Assembly (NCBI GenBank): GCA_050953825.1
Contig: JBMNNF010000005.1
Coordinates: 62,001 to 126,000 of the forward strand
Length of the DNA: 64,000 bases
Source of the DNA: DUQW01 sp050953825
Lineage (GTDB): Bacteria > Bacillota_I > Bacilli_A > Acholeplasmatales > Acholeplasmataceae
Direction of reading: 5' to 3'
Shown here one piece after another: positions 52,197 to 61,132 of the stretch. A program made the position numbers and the translations under genes. The notes beneath the pieces were generated by a model. The model saw only the letters and a list, made by a program, of their open reading frames with translations, searched no databases and was not told where the DNA came from. Every line of letters begins with the position of its first letter. The stretch's first letter is position 1.

Positions 52197-53117
52197 ATGA
52201 AAATAGTATTTATGGGTACTCCAGAGTTTTCAGTACCAATCTTGAAAAATTTAATTAATAACTATGATGTGATATTAGTTGTCACACAGCCTGATAAACC
52301 GGTTGGTCGGAAAAAAGTATTGACGCCACCTCCAGTCAAGGAAATTGCGATTCAAAATAATATTGAGGTATTTCAACCAATAAAATTAAGAAATGAATAC
52401 CAAAAAATTATTGATTTAAAGCCAGATTTAATTGTAACAGCGGCATATGGTCAAATTTTACCAAAAGAATTAATTGATAATGTTAATTCAATTAATATTC
52501 ACGCTTCGTTATTACCTAAATATCGAGGTGGAGCACCAATTCAAAAAAGTCTTATTAATTTAGATGAAGAAACTGGAATATCCATTATGAAAATGGAATA
52601 TAAAATGGATAGTGGTGATGTTTATTATCAAAAAAGTCTTCCAATTAAATCATGTGACACCACAACTACTCTTACTAAAAAATTAAGTATATTAGGTTCA
52701 GAAATGATTCTTGAATATTTAAATAATCCAAAGAAATACTTACCAGTTAAACAAGATGAGTCATTAGTGTCATTCGCTTATAATATTAAATTTGATGATC
52801 AAATTATCAACTGGTCGTTAGGTTCAGCTAAAGTTGAAGCTCATATTCGGGCAATGCAAGATGAGCCAGGAGCAATTACCTATATAAACAATCATATATT
52901 AAAGATATACGCCGCCAAGAAAAGTGATATAATAAGTAAGAAGACACCAGGGAGTATTACTAGTCTTGATAAGCAACTTTTAGTGGCGACTGGTGACTAT
53001 GATTTAGAAATCTTAAAATTACAACCAGCAGGTAAGCGAGTAATGTTGACAAGAGATTTTCTAAATGGTCAATCGTTATTGAAAGTTGATGATATACTCG
53101 GAAAGGAAGTAAAATGA
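52197..53117 (+). CDS. fmt: Methionyl-tRNA formyltransferase
   Basis: This 306-residue enzyme formylates initiator Met-tRNA with 10-formyl-THF. VFMGTPEFSVPIL starts the fold, INIHASLLPKYRGGAPIQ holds the catalytic NxH motif, and GDVYYQKSLPI and a C-terminal OB domain follow. Order priA-fmt is conserved in Bacillota. It overlaps pgpA by 4 bases. Confidence 0.96.
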   Translation: MKIVFMGTPEFSVPILKNLINNYDVILVVTQPDKPVGRKKVLTPPPVKEIAIQNNIEVFQPIKLRNEYQKIIDLKPDLIVTAAYGQILPKELIDNVNSINIHASLLPKYRGGAPIQKSLINLDEETGISIMKMEYKMDSGDVYYQKSLPIKSCDTTTTLTKKLSILGSEMILEYLNNPKKYLPVKQDESLVSFAYNIKFDDQIINWSLGSAKVEAHIRAMQDEPGAITYINNHILKIYAAKKSDIISKKTPGSITSLDKQLLVATGDYDLEILKLQPAGKRVMLTRDFLNGQSLLKVDDILGKEVK

Positions 53118-53683
53118 TGAACAAAAAACCAAAATTAGTTTTTACTAGAGAAGAAATGCTTCAAATGAATATCAAATCTTTAAAAGAACGAGGAGTAACA
53201 GTCGAAGATATTGCCGCTGTAACTTACAAACAACAATCAAGATATACTAAAGATATCGAAATGGCGACTTGTGTGGAATCTGTTGAAAAGATTTTATCAT
53301 TTAGAGATATATTTCACTATGTCCAACTAGCAATTGCAATTGATGTATTAGCTGAGAAGAAAATGTTACCATATCCACTTCAAGATATTGTCTTTCATGA
53401 TTTAGGTCTATTTGGAGTTGATGAAGTTATGGGATTAGATGTGGCTGGAACCTACGGTACAATTGGTCAAACTAACTTTGGAGATATTGATGTCAATAAA
53501 CCTGGAATCGTTAAAAAGTTAAATGATGACGGTAAAGAAGCTGGTACATGCCATACTTTTTTAGATGATATTGTTGGGGCAATTGCAGCTGCGGCTTCAA
53601 CTAGAGTGGCTCAAGTAATTAATGAAAGAGAAGCCCATGTTCAAGATTATGAACCAATCACACTATTTGAAAATGAGGAGTAA
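53114..53683 (+). CDS. pgpA: Phosphatidylglycerophosphatase A-like protein
   Basis: This 189-residue protein matches the Firmicutes YutG/PgpA-type family with LKERGVTVEDIAAVTYKQQ, FHDLGLFGVDEVMGLDVAG and GTCHTFLDDIVGAIAAAAS. PgpA-type enzymes dephosphorylate phosphatidylglycerol phosphate, but these soluble short forms have also been linked to other phosphatase roles. The start could be either of two adjacent ATGs (53114 or 53117). Confidence 0.85.
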   Translation: MMNKKPKLVFTREEMLQMNIKSLKERGVTVEDIAAVTYKQQSRYTKDIEMATCVESVEKILSFRDIFHYVQLAIAIDVLAEKKMLPYPLQDIVFHDLGLFGVDEVMGLDVAGTYGTIGQTNFGDIDVNKPGIVKKLNDDGKEAGTCHTFLDDIVGAIAAAASTRVAQVINEREAHVQDYEPITLFENEE

Positions 53684-53689
53684 TGAGGC

Positions 53690-54997
53690 TTGAAACGTAA
53701 AAAAGATACTTCAAAACTTGATATGAAAAAATGGGGTAAATCCCTTTTTTCACGCTTCTTTGGTTTTGAAGAAGGGATTGATATTACCGATGAAGTAGCG
53801 GTTTTAAAAAGAAGAAATATTGTCATTAAAAATATTATTTTCCTATCTAACCTTTTCTATTTCTTTTTAATGTTAATTGTCTCGATTGTTTCAGTTGATG
53901 AACGAGATCAAATCTTTAACTGGATTGTAACTGTAGCTACTTTCCCGTTAACTTTCGTAATCAACTACTTTCTATCTAAATTAATCAACAAAAGTGGAAC
54001 TAATGGAAGTGATGATTCAGCTAGACAACAAATTGCTATGTACTTTGCAGCAGTATACTTATTTATCTCAGCAACCTTATTTTATTTAAAGGTTCATAAT
54101 GTCGGTGGACTTGAGACATTTTCATATATTTTATTCTTTTATGTAATCACTGTAGTAGCGCTTTATCAAGACAAAAAAGTTTTATTAAATGGGTCACTGT
54201 TTTTGTTTTCTATTTTAACCATACTTCACTTTTTTGTAACACATAATTCTCCTCAAGTAGTTAATTCGGGTGATGAATATCAGCTAAAATTAATGTTAGT
54301 TGACATTGGCTTACGAAGTGTGATTTTCGTTATTTATGTTGTAGTTTTATATGCTAATGTCTCCATCGGACAATATATGCATAAAGCAAGAGTAACTGAG
54401 AAAATTAAACGTCAAGAAGTCGAATCAGATTTTAAGGCAATTTCATCAGATTTATTTAAAGTAGTATTGGCTTCATCTAAATCGTTTTTCAATATCAAAA
54501 GAGCTCATCAAGTCTCACAATTGGCTCATAAATTGGGTGAACTTTATGGACTTTCAGAATCACAATTAGAAACATTAACTGATTACTCATTAGTTCATTT
54601 AAAACACGCTGAGATTGAGGATATTTCTGATAAGAGTTTAACAAAAAGTTATGATGCCTTAAGAGAGAAGACTGAGTTAGCCGCAACTATTTCTAGAAGA
54701 ATTCAATTAGCTCAGAAATGTGAAGATATTGCAAGAAGTAAAACTGAAGGCATACTATCACAGTCATTTGTTTATGATATGAATAAGGTGCAACAAGATT
54801 TAGATGCTCAAATTATTTTACTGGCTGATTTATATCACACAATGAGATCAGTTGAATCTTATAAAAGACCACTGACACATAGTACGGTGATGAAAACATT
54901 TGAAACTGAATTTAATGTTTTATTTGATAAAAATTTATTACAAAGATTTATCGCATTTAATCAAGAGTTTGCGAATATTTATGACAATTTCAATTAA
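53690..54997 (+). CDS. Membrane protein with degenerate HD-GYP-like domain
   Basis: This 435-residue protein has six or seven membrane helices (about 45-235) and a cytoplasmic C-terminal domain (about 255-430). In that domain AHQVSQLAHKLGELYGLSES aligns by eye with the start of HD-GYP phosphodiesterases, and ILLADLYHTMRSVESYKRPL with the later vaDvFDAltSxRPY block. The metal-binding HD pair is replaced (SLVHLKHAEIED) and GYP is lacking, so c-di-GMP hydrolysis is unlikely. It could be a signal-binding pseudo-enzyme. It starts at TTG, with AGGAG 9 bases upstream, just after pgpA. Confidence 0.6.
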   Translation: MKRKKDTSKLDMKKWGKSLFSRFFGFEEGIDITDEVAVLKRRNIVIKNIIFLSNLFYFFLMLIVSIVSVDERDQIFNWIVTVATFPLTFVINYFLSKLINKSGTNGSDDSARQQIAMYFAAVYLFISATLFYLKVHNVGGLETFSYILFFYVITVVALYQDKKVLLNGSLFLFSILTILHFFVTHNSPQVVNSGDEYQLKLMLVDIGLRSVIFVIYVVVLYANVSIGQYMHKARVTEKIKRQEVESDFKAISSDLFKVVLASSKSFFNIKRAHQVSQLAHKLGELYGLSESQLETLTDYSLVHLKHAEIEDISDKSLTKSYDALREKTELAATISRRIQLAQKCEDIARSKTEGILSQSFVYDMNKVQQDLDAQIILLADLYHTMRSVESYKRPLTHSTVMKTFETEFNVLFDKNLLQRFIAFNQEFANIYDNFN

Positions 54998-55023
54998 AAA
55001 CTATAACTAAAATATAATGTATT

Positions 55024-55046
55024 AGGTGGGTCTAACCCACCTTTTT
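55024..55046 (+). terminator. Terminator after the HD-GYP-like gene
   Basis: AGGTGGG/CCCACCT form a 7-bp GC-rich stem around TCTAA with five T following. Confidence 0.9.
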
Positions 55047-55077
55047 ATTTACAATAAAAAAATTTAATTTATATTAT

Positions 55078-55106
55078 TTGCAAGTACAAAGAAAACATTA
55101 TATAAT
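55078..55106 (+). promoter_or_regulatory. Promoter of the metK transcript
   Basis: TTGCAA (55078-55083) and a perfect TATAAT (55101-55106) are spaced by 17 bases. The start near 55113 coincides with the first base pairs of the riboswitch. Confidence 0.75.
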
Positions 55107-55112
55107 GGTAAT

Positions 55113-55246
55113 GCTTATTCAGAACTACCTAGGCTAGTCACCGTTAAGGTAGTAGCAACCTATTAAATTAGGTGCTCAAGACGAGGGGAAGATACCCAAC
55201 AATAAGGAAAAGAGAATTTGACGCTTTTCCGGCGTCATTTTTTTAT
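55113..55246 (+). promoter_or_regulatory. SAM riboswitch (SAM-I/SAM-IV clan-like) with terminator switch, before metK
   Basis: P1 pairs CTTATT (55114-55119) with AATAAG (55201-55206). P2 is ACTACCT/AGGTAGT (55124-55130 and 55147-55153). The conserved core AGCAACC...GGTGC spans 55154-55175, with P3 ACCTA/TAGGT. A fourth helix uses GGG/CCC near 55186-55197. The terminator is TGACGC/GCGTCA (55219-55237) with seven T. An antiterminator GGAAAAG/CTTTTCC (55206-55212 and 55224-55230) excludes both the terminator and the top of P1. High SAM would therefore stop metK transcription. The canonical SAM-I AGGGA and kink-turn parts are not obvious, so the subclass is open. Confidence 0.75.
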
Positions 55247-55268
55247 CTCAATAGTTAAATAATGAAAG

Positions 55269-55324
55269 AAGGAGCAGTATACAAGAGTGACTATTGATAA
55301 TTATGTATACAAGATGATAGTATG
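55269..55324 (+). promoter_or_regulatory. Hairpin-bridged ribosome binding site of metK
   Basis: The only good SD, AAGGAG (55269-55274), is 47 bases before the metK ATG. GTATACA (55277-55283) and TGTATAC (55304-55310) pair perfectly over 7 bp, which would leave 2 plus 11 bases between SD and ATG. An in-frame TAA at 55298-55300 lies in the loop, and no ATG, GTG or TTG codon lies in frame between it and 55322. Confidence 0.5.
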
Positions 55325-56467
55325 AAATTTTTCTCAAGTGAATCAGTTACTGAAGGTCATCCAGATAAATTAAGCGATATTATTGCTGATAGTATTTTGG
55401 ATGAAATTTTATCAAAAGATCCAAGAGCGAGAGTAGCCGTTGAAGTGTCAGTGACTACTAACTTTTGTTTTATATATGGTGAAGTTAAAAGTAATGTTCA
55501 AGTTAATTATATTGAAGTGGCGAAAGCGGCAATTAGACAAGTAGGTTATACTGATTATAGATTAGGTTATGATGCTGACCAAGTTGAATTTTTAGTTAAA
55601 ATTGATCAGCAATCACCCGATATTTCATTAGGCGTTGATGGCAATGGAAGTACACTTCAGGGTGCTGGTGATCAGGGGATTGTTTTTGGATATGCGATTG
55701 ATGAAACCGAAGAATATATGCCACTGGCCATTACATTAGCGAATAAATTAGCCAAGAGATTAAGTGAAGTAAGAAAAAATGGAATATTACCAGATTTAGG
55801 ACCTGATGGAAAAACGCAAGTTACTGTTCAATATGATGAAGATGGTAATATTCAACGGGTTGATACAATCGTTTTATCAACTCAACACCGCGAACATTAT
55901 TTAATTGATGATGTTAGACGTGATGTCAAAAGAGAAGTCATTGATTATGTCATTCCGCAACACTTAGTTGATGAAAAAACAAAATATTTAATTAATCCAA
56001 CCGGTAGATTTGTCACTGGTGGACCAGAAGGGGATGCCGGATTAACTGGTCGAAAGTTAATTGTGGATACTTATGGTGGATATGCTAGACATGGTGGCGG
56101 AGCGATGAGCGGTAAAGATTCATCAAAAGTTGATCGGAGTGGGGCTTATATTGCCAGATATTTAGCCAAAAATATAGTCGCATCTAAAATAGCTAAACGT
56201 TGCGAAATCCAATTGGGCTTTGCCATTGGCATTGCTAGACCTGTCAGTTTATATGTTAATACTTTTGGAACTGGACTAGTTAGTGATGACGAGATTACAA
56301 AGGCGATATGGGATAATTTCGATTTATCACCAAGAGGCTTTATTGATAAGTTAGGATTAGAAGGCCCAGTATTTAAAAATACGGCTGCTTATGGTCACTT
56401 TGGAAGAAACTTTAGCTGGGAAAAATTAGATAGTGTTGATGTCTTTCAAAAATTAATTTCACAATAA
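55322..56467 (+). CDS. metK: S-adenosylmethionine synthetase
   Basis: This 381-residue enzyme makes SAM from methionine and ATP. The start KFFSSESVTEGHPDKLSDII, the hexapeptide GAGDQG in LQGAGDQGIVFGYA, and the glycine-rich GGYARHGGGAMSGKDSSKVD loop are all intact. Length is standard. It is controlled by a SAM riboswitch with a terminator in the leader, and it forms a single-gene unit. Confidence 0.97.
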   Translation: MKFFSSESVTEGHPDKLSDIIADSILDEILSKDPRARVAVEVSVTTNFCFIYGEVKSNVQVNYIEVAKAAIRQVGYTDYRLGYDADQVEFLVKIDQQSPDISLGVDGNGSTLQGAGDQGIVFGYAIDETEEYMPLAITLANKLAKRLSEVRKNGILPDLGPDGKTQVTVQYDEDGNIQRVDTIVLSTQHREHYLIDDVRRDVKREVIDYVIPQHLVDEKTKYLINPTGRFVTGGPEGDAGLTGRKLIVDTYGGYARHGGGAMSGKDSSKVDRSGAYIARYLAKNIVASKIAKRCEIQLGFAIGIARPVSLYVNTFGTGLVSDDEITKAIWDNFDLSPRGFIDKLGLEGPVFKNTAAYGHFGRNFSWEKLDSVDVFQKLISQ

Positions 56468-56476
56468 AGACTTGAT

Positions 56477-56538
56477 AAAAACCTACTACTAATTGCGTAA
56501 TTTTACTTTAGAATTGGTAGTAGGTTTTTATTTTTTTT
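56477..56538 (+). terminator. Terminator of metK
   Basis: A 17-bp stem pairs 56477-56493 with 56512-56528 (one T-G pair), followed by a T-run to 56538. Confidence 0.9.
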
Positions 56539-56611
56539 AAAAATTATAAAATTAGATGTTAAAATATGTCATTTATTACATCTTTTTGGTACCGTTACTA
56601 ACCCCATTTTC

Positions 56612-56640
56612 TTGATAATACTATATAAATATAGTAAAAT
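56612..56640 (+). promoter_or_regulatory. Promoter of secA
   Basis: TTGATA (56612-56617) and TAAAAT (56635-56640) are spaced by 17 bases, 25 bases before the secA ATG. A second TATAAT at 56642-56647 overlaps. Confidence 0.65.
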
Positions 56641-56665
56641 ATATAATGTTAGGGCGTGATATGCG

Positions 56666-59128
56666 ATGTTCAAAAGATTATTTGATCCATCAAGAAAAGT
56701 ATTAAAAGAATCAGCTAAGGTAGCTGAAAAAGTAGTTTTACAGCATGAAGAATATAAAAATTTAAAAGATGAAGACTTTAAAGTAAAAACTAATGAATTT
56801 AAAAAACGCTTTGAAAATGGAGAAACTTTAGATGATTTACTAGTTGAAGCTTTCGCCTTAGTTAGAGAAGCTTCGGTTAGAGTGACCGGACTGACTCCTT
56901 ATTTTGTTCAAATTCAAGGAGCTTATGTCATTCATCACGGTAACATTGCTGAGATGAAAACTGGTGAAGGTAAAACGTTAACGGCAGTTATGCCAGCATA
57001 TTTAAATGCTTTAAGTGGTGAAGCCGTTCATATCGTAACGGTTAACGAATATTTAGCTCGCAGAGAAGCGGACGGAGAAATCGGTGATTTGTTCCGTTTT
57101 TTAGGTTTAACAGTAGGATTAAATATTCGTGAGTTAACACCAAGTCAAAAACGGGAAGCTTATAATTGCGATATTGTTTATTCGACTAATAGTGAATTAG
57201 GATTCGACTACTTACGTGATCATATGGTCGTTCATCGTAAAGATATGGTCCAACAACGAGGATTAAGATATGCGATTATTGACGAAGTTGACTCAATTTT
57301 AATTGACGAAGCGCGAACGCCATTAATTATTTCTGGCGGGGCTCGTGAGACAAGAAATTTATATCAATCAGCCGATAGATTTGCTAAGTCAATTAGGGAA
57401 GATGAATATGAAATTGATATTGAAGCGAAATCAATTGAATTACTCCCTAAAGGAATTGAAAGAGCGGAACAAATTTTTCGAATTGAAAACTTATATGACA
57501 TCAAAAACGTATCACTTTTACACCATATTAATAACGCCTTAAGAGCTAACAAATTAATGTTTAGAGATAAAGAATATGTCGTTCAAGATGGTGAAGTGTT
57601 AATTGTTGACCAGTTTACCGGTCGGATTTTAAGAGGAAGACAATTCTCTGAAGGACTACATCAAGCATTAGAAGCGAAGGAAAATGTCGAAATTAAAAAG
57701 GAAACGATTACAGTGGCGACAATCACATATCAAAACTTCTTTAGAATGTATGCCAAATTATCAGGAATGACTGGTACAGCTAAGACAGAGGAAGAAGAAT
57801 TTAGAGAAATTTATAATATGAACGTTGTAGAAATTCCTACTAACGCTCCAGTTATTAGAGAAGATGCAGTTGATATGTTATTTGCCACAGCTGATGCTAA
57901 ATATCGAGCTTTAATTAAAGAAGTTAAAGAAAGACATAGTAAAGGTCAACCTATATTAATTGGTACTATTGCTGTCGAGACTTCTGAATTATTATCGCGT
58001 TTATTAAGAGATGAAAGAATTCCACATGAAGTGTTAAATGCTAAAAATCATGCGCGTGAAGCTGAAATTGTTTTAAATGCTGGACAAAAAGGCGCCGTCA
58101 CCATTGCGACTAACATGGCTGGTCGTGGTACGGACATTAAATTAGGTGAAGGCGTTGTTGAACTTGGTGGTCTTGCGGTAATTGGTAGTGAGCGCCATGA
58201 GTCACGAAGAATTGATAATCAGTTACGTGGTCGTAGTGGACGTCAAGGAGACCCAGGATATTCAAGATTTTATTTATCAGCTGATGATGAATTATTAATG
58301 CGATTCGGTGGTGAAAGATTTAGAAATCAAATGGCCATGATTGCTAATTTACAAGGTGATCCTGATATGCCACTAACATCTAAGATGTTTGCCAGATTTG
58401 TTCAAAATGCTCAAAAGAGAATTGAGGGAATGAACTATGATACTAGAAAGTCGGTCTTAAAATATGATGATGTCATGCGCCAACAACGAGAAATTATTTA
58501 TGAAGAACGTCGCTTTATTTTAAATACTGAATCAATTGAAGATCATGCATTAGATATGATTAAACGAGGAATTACTCAAGCGGTCCCAACATTTATTACT
58601 GGCGAGCGTGATCATCCAGTAAATCATGAAGGTTTAGTTAAATATTTTGATGGCAACATTTATAAGAAAGATACCATCTTATTAGATGAGGTTAGCCAAT
58701 TTCATGAGATTGAAGGCTTAACTAATTATCTATTAGAAAAGGCGAGAGAAGAAATCAAATATAAAAAAGAAAATGTTCCACCACAATTATTCAATGAGTT
58801 CTTAAAAGTTGTTTTATTAAGAGTTATTGATACTTATTGGATGCGACATATTGACTCAATGAGTGAATTAAGACAAGCGGTCGGCTTACAAGCCTACAGT
58901 CAAACTAATCCATTAATTATCTACCAACAAGAAGGTAGAAGAATGTTTGAAGAAATGGTTAGAGGGATGACTGAAGATACCACTAGATATGTTTTAAGAG
59001 CGACAATTGAATATAATGTTCAAAGGGAACAAGTCGTTAAAAACACTTCAACAAATCAAGGAGAGGAAGTTTCATCAAGGAGACCAAGAACTCGTAAAGT
59101 TCGTGGGAAAAGAAAACCTTGGCAATAA
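56666..59128 (+). CDS. secA: Preprotein translocase ATPase SecA
   Basis: This 820-residue motor drives proteins through SecYEG. Walker A is MKTGEGKTLTAVMPAYL, Walker B is IIDEVDSILIDEARTPLIISG, and DRFAGMAGRGTD-type motif V appears as ATNMAGRGTDIKLG with QLRGRSGRQGDPG after it. The C-terminal tail ends in basic residues (RKVRGKRKPWQ) and lacks the zinc-binding SEC-C cysteine motif. The length fits Bacillota SecA1 without this tail. Start ATG at 56666 follows GGGCGTGAT. Many lipoproteins in this window would depend on it. Confidence 0.97.
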   Translation: MFKRLFDPSRKVLKESAKVAEKVVLQHEEYKNLKDEDFKVKTNEFKKRFENGETLDDLLVEAFALVREASVRVTGLTPYFVQIQGAYVIHHGNIAEMKTGEGKTLTAVMPAYLNALSGEAVHIVTVNEYLARREADGEIGDLFRFLGLTVGLNIRELTPSQKREAYNCDIVYSTNSELGFDYLRDHMVVHRKDMVQQRGLRYAIIDEVDSILIDEARTPLIISGGARETRNLYQSADRFAKSIREDEYEIDIEAKSIELLPKGIERAEQIFRIENLYDIKNVSLLHHINNALRANKLMFRDKEYVVQDGEVLIVDQFTGRILRGRQFSEGLHQALEAKENVEIKKETITVATITYQNFFRMYAKLSGMTGTAKTEEEEFREIYNMNVVEIPTNAPVIREDAVDMLFATADAKYRALIKEVKERHSKGQPILIGTIAVETSELLSRLLRDERIPHEVLNAKNHAREAEIVLNAGQKGAVTIATNMAGRGTDIKLGEGVVELGGLAVIGSERHESRRIDNQLRGRSGRQGDPGYSRFYLSADDELLMRFGGERFRNQMAMIANLQGDPDMPLTSKMFARFVQNAQKRIEGMNYDTRKSVLKYDDVMRQQREIIYEERRFILNTESIEDHALDMIKRGITQAVPTFITGERDHPVNHEGLVKYFDGNIYKKDTILLDEVSQFHEIEGLTNYLLEKAREEIKYKKENVPPQLFNEFLKVVLLRVIDTYWMRHIDSMSELRQAVGLQAYSQTNPLIIYQQEGRRMFEEMVRGMTEDTTRYVLRATIEYNVQREQVVKNTSTNQGEEVSSRRPRTRKVRGKRKPWQ

Positions 59129-59131
59129 TTT

Positions 59132-60220
59132 ATGGAAAGATACGAGGTAACTAGACTATTAACTGAATATGACCAAAGATTAGATGATCTTGACAATGCT
59201 TTAGATATAGCGGCATTAGAAGAAAAATTGAAGGAGCTAAATCAAAAGATGTTAGAACCTAATTTTTGGGATGATCAAAATCAAGCTAAAAAAGTTACTA
59301 AAGAAATCGCTGATATTGAATCTAATGTATCAACCTTCAAAAAGTTAAAAAATAGTTTTAATAATATTAATGAATGGTTTGAAATATCAGATAAAGACAC
59401 CGAAGAATGGCAAATATTAATGAATGAATTGGAGACGTTTGCTAAAGAAATTGAAGATTTTTCAATTCAAACCCTATTATCAGAGCCTTATGATAGTAAC
59501 AATTGTATTTTACAAATTCAAGCTGGTGCTGGTGGTACTGAAGCTCAAGATTGGGCGGAAATGCTTCAAAGAATGTATTTAAGATATGCTAATCGAATGG
59601 ATTATAAAACTGAAATCTTAGACTATCAACCAGGCGATGAGGCTGGAATAAAATCGGTAACGATTATGATATCAGGTAAGTTTGCCTATGGTTATTTAAA
59701 ATCAGAAATTGGGATTCATCGCCTAGTTAGAATTTCACCATTTGACGCTAATAAAAAACGCCACACATCATTTGCCTCAGTTGAAGTAGTGCCTGAAGTG
59801 GATGATGATGTTGAAATAGAAATTAAAGAAGAAGATATTAAAGTTGATGTCTACCGCTCTGGGGGAGCCGGTGGTCAATCAGTTAATACTACTGACTCAG
59901 CAGTCAGAATTACTCATCTTCCTACTAAAATTGTAGTTACATGTCAAAATGAACGAAGTCAAATTCAAAATCGGGAAAGGGCGATGAAAGTCCTATCGTC
60001 AAAGTTATTGCAACTAGAATTAGAGAAAAAAGAAGAAGAGTTAATGAAATTAAAAGGGGAACAAAAATCGATTGGCTGGGGTTCACAAATTCGTTCATAT
60101 GTGTTTCACCCATATCAAATGGTGAAAGATTTAAGAACTAATGAAGAAACTAGTCAAATTGATGATGTCATGGATGGTAAGTTAGACAATTTTATTAATG
60201 CTTATTTAAAGTGGAGGTAG
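59132..60220 (+). CDS. prfB: Peptide chain release factor 2
   Basis: This 362-residue factor terminates translation at UAA and UGA. The catalytic GGQ is in RSGGAGGQSVNTTDSAVRITH, and the codon-reading SPF tripeptide is in VRISPFDANKKRH. The gene reads through in one frame: where many bacteria have CTTTGAC and a programmed +1 frameshift, here the sequence reads CTTGAC. Its presence shows that UGA is a stop codon here. It has little SD and lies 3 bases after the secA stop, so it is likely translated by coupling. Confidence 0.96.
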   Translation: MERYEVTRLLTEYDQRLDDLDNALDIAALEEKLKELNQKMLEPNFWDDQNQAKKVTKEIADIESNVSTFKKLKNSFNNINEWFEISDKDTEEWQILMNELETFAKEIEDFSIQTLLSEPYDSNNCILQIQAGAGGTEAQDWAEMLQRMYLRYANRMDYKTEILDYQPGDEAGIKSVTIMISGKFAYGYLKSEIGIHRLVRISPFDANKKRHTSFASVEVVPEVDDDVEIEIKEEDIKVDVYRSGGAGGQSVNTTDSAVRITHLPTKIVVTCQNERSQIQNRERAMKVLSSKLLQLELEKKEEELMKLKGEQKSIGWGSQIRSYVFHPYQMVKDLRTNEETSQIDDVMDGKLDNFINAYLKWR

Positions 60221-60223
60221 AAT

Positions 60224-61129
60224 ATGCCTAAAATGCAATCAAGAACTCAATTTCATATTAAACAGTACCTTGAAATAACAATTGGTGTGGTGATTATGGC
60301 TTGTGGATTTTACTTTTTCTTTATCCCACTAGATATTAACTCTGGTGGTGTTGGTGGATTGAGTATAGTTTTACATGAATTGCTGCACAAAATTGAGTGG
60401 CTCAAAATTAGTTATCTAGTTTATGCATTTAATATTGGATTATTAATTTTAGCGTATTTTACACTAGGGAGAAAGTTTTTCCTACGAACGCTTTATCCAA
60501 CAATATTGTATCCGAGTATTATTTTTTTACTAGAATTAATCGTATCTAGTGATGTTATTTTTAGTAAATTTGATGATCATACTTCAAAATTATTAATCGC
60601 TACCTTATTTGGCTCGCTCATTGTTGGGCTTGGTTTGGGGTTGGTATTAAACAATAATACCACAACCGGAGGTATGGATATTGTTCAAAAACTAATTCAT
60701 AAGTATTTAAAACTTCCGTATTCAGTAGCAATTTATGTTAGTGATGGAGCTGTCGTTTTATTAGGATTAGTTACATTCAACGTTGAAGTTGTTTTATATG
60801 GTGTGATTGCTGTATTTATTATTGGTTTAGTTGTTGATAAAATTATCTTCAACGGTAGATTAGGATTTACAGCATTTATCATTACTAGTCCGGCATATGA
60901 GGAAAAAATTAAAAATGCTATTATTAATGATTTAGAGCGCGGCTTAACTAAAGCCAAAGTTACAGGGGGCTATACTGACAAAGAAAGAACTTTAATTATT
61001 TGTACAATCGACCGTAGCCAAACATTTGATTTAAAAGATTATGTATTACGTCACGATCCTAAAGCTTTTACATTCATTGTTGAAACAAGAGAAGTCGTAG
61101 GATACGGATTTGAATTACCGGAGGATTAA
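60224..61129 (+). CDS. yitT: YitT family membrane protein
   Basis: This 301-residue protein has five or six membrane helices (about 15-210) with the family pattern IGVVIMACGFYFFFIPLDI, NSGGVGGLSIVLHELL and NNNTTTGGMDIVQKLIHKYL, followed by a cytoplasmic DUF2179 domain (about 215-295) ending VVGYGFE. The function of YitT proteins is unknown; transport of a small molecule is suspected. It lies 3 bases after prfB. Confidence 0.88.
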   Translation: MPKMQSRTQFHIKQYLEITIGVVIMACGFYFFFIPLDINSGGVGGLSIVLHELLHKIEWLKISYLVYAFNIGLLILAYFTLGRKFFLRTLYPTILYPSIIFLLELIVSSDVIFSKFDDHTSKLLIATLFGSLIVGLGLGLVLNNNTTTGGMDIVQKLIHKYLKLPYSVAIYVSDGAVVLLGLVTFNVEVVLYGVIAVFIIGLVVDKIIFNGRLGFTAFIITSPAYEEKIKNAIINDLERGLTKAKVTGGYTDKERTLIICTIDRSQTFDLKDYVLRHDPKAFTFIVETREVVGYGFELPED

Positions 61130-61132
61130 ATT

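Noticed and set aside
59132..59240. Programmed +1 frameshift in prfB
   Set aside because: The local sequence is CTTGAC with no in-frame TGA; the protein is continuous from the ATG.
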